DNA of 10,499 nucleotides from CAYVBE01 sp964448935 (GTDB lineage Bacteria; Planctomycetota; Brocadiia; SM23-32): NCBI GenBank assembly GCA_964448935.1, contig CAYVBE010000155.1, forward strand, positions 1 to 10,499, given 5' to 3'. Position 1 is the first letter of the stretch; each line of letters opens with the position of its first letter. Positions 6,502-10,499 of this stretch are shown here, piece by piece. The notes under the pieces are model-generated. The model was not told the origin of the DNA, did not search any database, and worked only from the letters and a program-made list of their open reading frames with translations. The position numbers and the translations under genes are program-made.

Positions 6502-7508
6502 GGATCGCCCTGATCTACGACGAGCCGACGCCCGAGTCCACCTGGGTGGAGGCGGAATACGAGAGCCCGCAGACCATCGAAGCGCTGCTGGACGCCCTGC
6601 GGCGCAACGGCCACCGGGCGGTCGGCGTGCTGTTCGATGGCAACCTGACCGGCGCGTTGAGGCGGAAAAGGCCCGACCTGGCGTTCAACATCGCGGAGGG
6701 CCGGTGCGGAGCGTCCCGGGAGACCATCGTTCCGGCGGTGCTGGAGTTTCTGGACATTCCCTATACCGGCTCGGATGGTGTGACGCTGGGCGTCTCGTTG
6801 AACAAGGCCATGACCAAGCGCCTGGCCGCTCAGACCGGTGTGCCGACGCCCGAGTCCCGGCTGTTCCGGTCGGCGCAGGAGGCAAGGGCGGAGGCCGACG
6901 ATCTGCCCTACCCCCTGCTGGTCAAACCGAACTTCGGCGGCTCCAGTGTGGGCGTGGGGCCGGAGAGCATCGCCAGGAGCGCGAGCGAGTTGCCGCCGCT
7001 GGTGGAGCGGTGCATAGAGCGCTACGAGCAGCCATGCCTGGTCGAGGAATTCATAGACGGGAAGGACGTTACCGTCGGGCTGCTGGGCAACGGGCCGGTA
7101 GAGGCCCTGCCCGTGGGCAAGGTGGTCGCCGGGGGCGGCATGTACGGCGAGCTGGCAAAGAGCATGCACAACCGCGAGGTCATCTGCCCCTGCGACCTGC
7201 CGGACGGCCTGGACGAGAAGCTGATTGAATGGTCGCTGGAGATATACCGCGTTATCGGAGCGCGCGATCTGGCCCGCGTTGACTACATGCTGGACGGGGA
7301 CGGCAACGCGTGGATGCTGGAGATAAACCCCCTGCCGGGGCTCAGCCCCTACTACGGGGTCCTGCCCGTGCTGGCCGAGTCCGCCGGGTATGACCACACG
7401 CAACTGATCGGCAGAATACTGGAGGCCGCAATTGAGCGAAGCAGTCAAAAAGAAACCACAACTGGCGGACTGGCAACGCGAGCTGCGCGACAGCGTGCAG
7501 ACCGTTGA
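6498..7508 (+). CDS. D-Ala-D-Ala-ligase-like ATP-grasp ligase
   Basis: 336 residues. ATP-grasp ligases join a carboxylate to an amine through an acyl phosphate. Ddl-type signatures in the middle and C-terminal parts: PYTGSDGVTLGVSLNKAMTK (89-108), LVKPNFGGSSVG (141-152) with K143 and the glycine/serine loop, LVEEFIDGKDVTVG (181-194), a Y216 in MYGELAKSMHNR matching the Ddl omega loop, and the metal site R260, D262, E275, N277 in MLEINPLPGLSP. The N-terminal Ddl motif (GGxSxE...S), which holds the first D-alanine, is absent and replaced by YDEPTPESTW, so this is probably not the cell-wall Ddl. It starts by a 4-nt overlap with arsR, and its last 25 codons overlap the start of the aminomutase gene. 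The amino-acid substrates are unknown; coupling to the aminomutase product is an inference. Confidence 0.88.
   Translation: MRIALIYDEPTPESTWVEAEYESPQTIEALLDALRRNGHRAVGVLFDGNLTGALRRKRPDLAFNIAEGRCGASRETIVPAVLEFLDIPYTGSDGVTLGVSLNKAMTKRLAAQTGVPTPESRLFRSAQEARAEADDLPYPLLVKPNFGGSSVGVGPESIARSASELPPLVERCIERYEQPCLVEEFIDGKDVTVGLLGNGPVEALPVGKVVAGGGMYGELAKSMHNREVICPCDLPDGLDEKLIEWSLEIYRVIGARDLARVDYMLDGDGNAWMLEINPLPGLSPYYGVLPVLAESAGYDHTQLIGRILEAAIERSSQKETTTGGLATRAARQRADR
7421..7425 (+). promoter_or_regulatory. Ribosome binding site for the aminomutase TTG start
   Basis: GGAGG, 6 nt before the TTG at 7432, inside the ligase gene. It decides this start: no ATG lies early enough, and the conserved KamA N-terminal segment (DWQRELRD, residues 13-20) would be lost with a later start. 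Confidence 0.7.
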
Positions 7509-8520
7509 CCAGCTCGAACGCTACGTCAACCTCACCGAAGAGGAGCGGCGCGGCATCGAGGAAATCCAAGGGGTGTTCAACTGGGGCATAAGCCCCTACT
7601 ACGCCTCCCTGATGGACCCCGACGACCCCCACTGCCCCGTGCGGCGGCAGGTGATACCGCGCATCGAGGAAACGCAGGACGAACTGGGCGTCTGGGATCC
7701 CCTGAAGGAGGAGGACCACTCCCCCGTCCACGACCTGATCCACGTCTATCCGGACCGGGTGGCGTTCTGCGTCAGCTCGCGCTGCCCCACCTTCTGCCGC
7801 TTCTGCCTGCGCAAGCGCATGGTGGAGACGCGCGGATGCCCGCTGAGCGAGGACGACTTCGAGGCGGGATTAGAATACATCCGCGAGCACCCCGCCATCC
7901 GCGACGTGCTTCTCACCGGCGGCGACCCGCTGCTGATGCCGGACGAGGACGTGGAGGATCTGGTGGCCCGGGTGCACGCCATACCGCACGTGGAACTGGT
8001 CCGCATCGGCAGCCGCTCACCGTGCACGCTGCCCAGCCGCATCACCGATGAACTCTGCGAGCGGCTGGCGTGGCACCAGCCCTTCTGGATCAACACGCAC
8101 TTCAACCACCCCAAGGAGCTGACGCCCGAGGCCGTCGAGGCCTGCGCGAGAATCGTGGACCACGGCATACCCATGGGCAACCAGACCGTGCTGCTGAAGG
8201 GCGTGAACGACGACGCCGACGTGCTGAAGGAGCTGGGCGAGCGCCTGGTGGCCGCGCGGGTCAGGCCCTACTACCTGTACCAGTGCCAGGTGCTCAAGGG
8301 CACCGCGCACTTCCGGGTGCAAATCGAGCGGGGCATCGAGATGATGCGCGCCCTGCGCGGGCGCACCTCGGGCTTTGCCATCCCGCAATACGTCCTGGAC
8401 ACCCCTTACGGCAAGGTCCCGCTGAACTACCAGTATCTGCGGGAGCGTGACGGCGACGAAGTGGTCCTCGAAACATTCTCCGGCAAGATATGGCGCGAAC
8501 CCAATCCAGCCTCGTCCTGA
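7432..8520 (+). CDS. KamA-family radical SAM amino-acid 2,3-aminomutase
   Basis: 362 residues, TTG start with GGAGG upstream. The KamA family moves an amino group from C2 to C3 using a [4Fe-4S] cluster, S-adenosylmethionine and PLP. Visible: family N-terminus DWQRELRD (13-20), cluster cysteines C118-x3-C122-x2-C125 in RCPTFCRFCLRKR, R127 at the position of the carboxylate-binding Arg134 of clostridial lysine 2,3-aminomutase, LLTGGDPLLM (160-169), RIGSRSPCTLPSRI (191-204), FWINTHFNHP (218-227), and K328 in DTPYGKVPL as the likely PLP lysine. One of the two aspartates that hold the lysine side chain in the clostridial enzyme (Asp293) is Q286 here, while the second (Asp330) is kept as D323. The PLP loop is two residues shorter. 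A lysine substrate is therefore uncertain; a beta-amino acid product is likely. Overlaps the ligase gene by 77 nt and the next gene by 31 nt. Confidence 0.9.
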   Translation: MSEAVKKKPQLADWQRELRDSVQTVDQLERYVNLTEEERRGIEEIQGVFNWGISPYYASLMDPDDPHCPVRRQVIPRIEETQDELGVWDPLKEEDHSPVHDLIHVYPDRVAFCVSSRCPTFCRFCLRKRMVETRGCPLSEDDFEAGLEYIREHPAIRDVLLTGGDPLLMPDEDVEDLVARVHAIPHVELVRIGSRSPCTLPSRITDELCERLAWHQPFWINTHFNHPKELTPEAVEACARIVDHGIPMGNQTVLLKGVNDDADVLKELGERLVAARVRPYYLYQCQVLKGTAHFRVQIERGIEMMRALRGRTSGFAIPQYVLDTPYGKVPLNYQYLRERDGDEVVLETFSGKIWREPNPASS

Positions 8521-10316
8521 TCTGCCCGGGCAACCCGGGACCCGATTACGCCGGCACGCGTCACAACGCGGGGTTCCTGTTCGCCGACTATCTGGCGCAG
8601 GAGCATGATTTCGGCGCGTTCGAGCACTCGGAAGACCTCGATGCCGACACGGCGTCGGGGCGGCTGGGCGGCATGGACGCCCTGCTGGTCAAGCCCCTCA
8701 CCACCATGAATAAGTGCGGCAACGTGGTGGGGCCGCTACGCGAGCAGTATCCCCTCGAGCAGAATCTATGGGCCATCGCCCACGACGATCTGGACCTGTC
8801 CATCGGCTCCGTCAAGGGACGCCAGAAAGGCGGCCACGGCGGCCACAACGGCGTCCGGTCCATCTTGGGCGCGGCCGGGCGCAAGGACATCGTGCGCATC
8901 AAGCTGGGCGTCAGCTCGGCCCGCAAAGTGGAGTATTCCTCGGTTGCCGATTTCCTGCTCTCCGAGTTCCACCCGGAGGAGCGGGAGAAGCTCCAAGCCG
9001 CATTCCCCGAAGCGGAAGAGATACTGCTGGGGCAGATCAAGTCCTACGCGGCGCAACTGGAGAAGGCCGACCGCCGGGCTCAGACAGCCGAACGCTATCG
9101 GAAAGAACTCCTGGAGGCCGCGCGGGATGCTCTGAAAGACGTTCCGGCCGCGTCGCCGTTCCCGGTCTTCCTGAACCGCCAGCAGGCGGACCGCGTGCTC
9201 GACGTGGCCGGCGCGCTGGCCAAGATCGTGCGCAGGTGCGCGGATGTGATGGCCGAGGACGGGGAGCTTTGCGACCGGTTGAGGGCTTTCATCCCGGAAG
9301 ACCTGCGTCCCCTCCTTCCCGATCGCTCCCCCACGAAACGGGTCTTCTTCGCCGCCGACATGCACGTGACCGAAGACGCGGTCAAGGTGGTGGAGCTGAA
9401 CTGCGCCGTAGGATACGGACACTACGCCGACCTGGCGCACGAGGCGCTGGGGCCGGTTCTGGAGGGAGTTGGACGACTCGCCGATGCGCGTTTTGCGCCG
9501 TTCCTCTACGAGCACGGCCTGAAACCCCTGCACGACGCGGAAGCCGGCTGCATCGCCTTCCTGCGCGGCTTCAACGGGCAGGACATGTTCAACGTGGACG
9601 AGATCGAGGGCGTGGCCCGGCACATCGAGGAGGCCGGGGGGCCACCCATCGCCCTCTGCCACGAGGGCGAACTGTCGCTGCGCGAAGACGGGCTGTACCT
9701 GGAGGACTCGGGCCGGGTGGACCTGCTCTACGTGGAGGAAAACCTCTCGGAATGGTCCGAACTCGCGGAGGACTCACCCGTCCTGACCGCCGTCAGGGGG
9801 GGGAAGGTGAAGACCTTCCCGCCGCTCGACGCGTTCCTCTACACCAGCAAGGGCTTCCTGAGCGTCCTGGCCGACCCGGGGGCGGAGGAGTGGCTGCAGC
9901 CCGGCAACGAGGAGAGGCGAGTCCTGCGGGAGAACATCCTCTGGTCCCACCCGCTGGACACGCACATCGAGCCCGCCGCCTACTACATGCTGCAGCAGGG
10001 CCTGCGGCTGGTGGTCAAGGATTCGCTGGGCGGCGGCGGGCGGGGAGTCACGATCCTGCGCCCCGGCTCCGGCTCCCAGCAGGCCAGCCAGATACTGCGC
10101 CGCCGCAGACGGCGGGGCGGCAGCGTGGTGCAGGGCTACTTCGAGGCCGGCCGCTGGTCGGGGGACTCCGACCTCCGGTTCGACGTGCGCGTTCTGATGG
10201 CCGCTCACCGGGGGGACGTCATCCCCGGGCCGGTCTACGGTCGCGTCTTCCGCGGCAGCAAGCTGGACCTCTCCGACCCCGACGCCGGCGTCGCGCCCGT
10301 CTATGTGGTTGAGTGA
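8490..10316 (+). CDS. pth: Fusion: peptidyl-tRNA hydrolase - circularly permuted-type ATP-grasp domain
   Basis: 608 residues; bacterial Pth is about 190. Residues 8-185 are a full Pth domain: PGNPGPDYAGTRHNAG (13-28), KPLTTMN (68-74), AHDDLDL (97-103) and GGHGGHNG (114-121). The catalytic set N15, H25, N74, D99, N120 matches E. coli N10, H20, N68, D93, N114 with identical spacing between the residues. This domain cleaves the ester of peptidyl-tRNA. A charged helical linker follows (about 186-215). The C-terminal part has features of circularly permuted ATP-grasp enzymes: VKVVELNCAVGYGHYADLA (298-316), LVVKDSLGGGGRGV (507-520), VVQGYFEAGR (546-555) and a final DLRFDVRVLM...VIPGPVYGRVF...VYVVE block (561-608). 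The call for this half rests on motif recall and is less sure. The frame is open throughout, with no break at the junction. The ATG lies inside the aminomutase gene (31-nt overlap), with no strong ribosome site, so translation is probably coupled. Confidence 0.85.
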   Translation: MARTQSSLVLICPGNPGPDYAGTRHNAGFLFADYLAQEHDFGAFEHSEDLDADTASGRLGGMDALLVKPLTTMNKCGNVVGPLREQYPLEQNLWAIAHDDLDLSIGSVKGRQKGGHGGHNGVRSILGAAGRKDIVRIKLGVSSARKVEYSSVADFLLSEFHPEEREKLQAAFPEAEEILLGQIKSYAAQLEKADRRAQTAERYRKELLEAARDALKDVPAASPFPVFLNRQQADRVLDVAGALAKIVRRCADVMAEDGELCDRLRAFIPEDLRPLLPDRSPTKRVFFAADMHVTEDAVKVVELNCAVGYGHYADLAHEALGPVLEGVGRLADARFAPFLYEHGLKPLHDAEAGCIAFLRGFNGQDMFNVDEIEGVARHIEEAGGPPIALCHEGELSLREDGLYLEDSGRVDLLYVEENLSEWSELAEDSPVLTAVRGGKVKTFPPLDAFLYTSKGFLSVLADPGAEEWLQPGNEERRVLRENILWSHPLDTHIEPAAYYMLQQGLRLVVKDSLGGGGRGVTILRPGSGSQQASQILRRRRRRGGSVVQGYFEAGRWSGDSDLRFDVRVLMAAHRGDVIPGPVYGRVFRGSKLDLSDPDAGVAPVYVVE

Positions 10317-10337
10317 CCCGGCCCATCCGTATATGAT
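10309..10337 (+). promoter_or_regulatory. Possible sigma70-type promoter for the downstream genes
   Basis: TTGAGT (10309-10314) overlaps the stop of the fusion gene and is followed after 17 nt by TATGAT (10332-10337). The predicted start is near 10344. It would give the glycosyltransferase its own promoter, separate from the arsR operon. Match to consensus is fair (four of six, and five of six) and the spacing ideal. Confidence 0.45.
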
Positions 10338-10345
10338 GGCCGACC

Positions 10346-10450
10346 ATGAACTTACCCACGGCAGACTACCCCATCGTGCTGGCGCGCATGGTCCATGGGC
10401 CGGATCGCCATGGACTGCGACTCTTGCTGAGCTCAGGGGGGTGGCCCTGA
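10346..10450 (+). CDS. Doubtful 34-codon ORF before the glycosyltransferase
   Basis: ATG at 10346, stop TGA at 10448-10450, which shares its A with the ATG of the next gene (TGATG), a typical coupling arrangement. The predicted peptide begins MNLPTADYPIVLARMVHG and resembles nothing I recognise. There is no ribosome site; the proposed transcription start lies about 2 nt before the ATG, so it would be leaderless. It could be a small coupled leader peptide or simply untranslated leader. Confidence 0.25.
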   Translation: MNLPTADYPIVLARMVHGPDRHGLRLLLSSGGWP

Positions 10451-10499
10451 TGCGCGTGCTGTTGATGACCAACGACCTGCAACTGGCGGGCGCCGAGAG
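10450..10499 (+). CDS. Probable GT4-type glycosyltransferase, N-terminal fragment
   Basis: Only the first 16 codons lie in the window: MRVLLMTNDLQLAGAE. This is the pattern of the first beta-strand and glycine-containing loop of GT-B glycosyltransferases of family 4 (compare the common MRILxxTxxLxxGGAER start). A purine-rich AGGGGGG lies about 8 nt upstream as ribosome site. Sixteen residues are suggestive but not proof. Confidence 0.55.
   Translation, partial: MRVLLMTNDLQLAGAE

Noticed and set aside
6459..7448. 329-codon minus-strand ORF opposite the ligase gene
   Set aside because: Antisense of a confident ATP-grasp gene, no family motif and no ribosome site or context.
6498..7508. Call as the housekeeping D-alanine-D-alanine ligase
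   Set aside because: The N-terminal substrate motif is missing and the neighbours are not cell-wall genes.
9060..9140. Possible frameshift or missing stop joining a normal pth to a separate gene
   Set aside because: The frame stays open through a plausible charged helical linker, and no start with a ribosome site for a separate second gene is evident. Raw reads could still overturn this.
8714..10312. 532-codon plus-strand ORF in another frame inside the Pth fusion
   Set aside because: Its product is dominated by Arg, Gly, Ala and Pro with no recognisable motif, the pattern of an off-frame read through GC-rich coding DNA. The overlapping frame has clear Pth and ATP-grasp motifs.
1..10499. 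tRNA, rRNA, CRISPR array, transposase or phage genes
   Set aside because: Non-coding gaps are all short (at most 216 nt) and are explained by promoters and leaders. No tandem repeats, cloverleaf-like sequence or mobile-element motifs were seen.

Overview
The window comes from a GC-rich bacterial chromosome. It carries a very large membrane-anchored Ser/Thr kinase with beta-propeller repeats, next to an FHA-domain gene. That combination is typical of Planctomycetota and related PVC or uncultured lineages. This placement is inferred from gene content; no rRNA or marker gene is present to confirm it. No tRNA, CRISPR array, insertion sequence or other mobile element was seen.

Left part (1-5994, all minus strand): a metal-dependent amidohydrolase-like TIM-barrel protein; then a 1424-residue kinase (zinc ribbon, kinase, TPR, two beta-propeller blocks, one membrane helix, HEAT-like tail) with its own good sigma70-type promoter; then, 44 nt downstream, the start of an FHA-domain protein cut by the window edge. 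Kinase and FHA protein look like a phospho-Thr writer/reader pair in one operon.

Middle (5995-6210): a compact divergent control region. Two sigma70-like promoters stand back to back, and their -35 elements form the two arms of a perfect 7+7 inverted repeat. A second palindrome lies at the predicted start of rightward transcription.

Right part (6211-10316, plus strand): a tightly overlapping four-gene operon. It encodes an ArsR-type repressor, a Ddl-like ATP-grasp ligase without the usual N-terminal Ddl motif, a KamA-family radical SAM aminomutase with a changed substrate-site residue, and a 608-residue fusion of peptidyl-tRNA hydrolase to a circularly permuted-type ATP-grasp domain. Two ligases of different topology, a beta-amino-acid-forming enzyme and a tRNA-ester hydrolase under one regulator suggest a small-peptide or amino-acid-conjugate pathway that may draw on aminoacyl-tRNA. 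This is the most novel part of the window. The product cannot be told from sequence.

Right edge (10317-10499): a likely new promoter, a doubtful 34-codon ORF, and the first 16 codons of a probable family-4-type glycosyltransferase.
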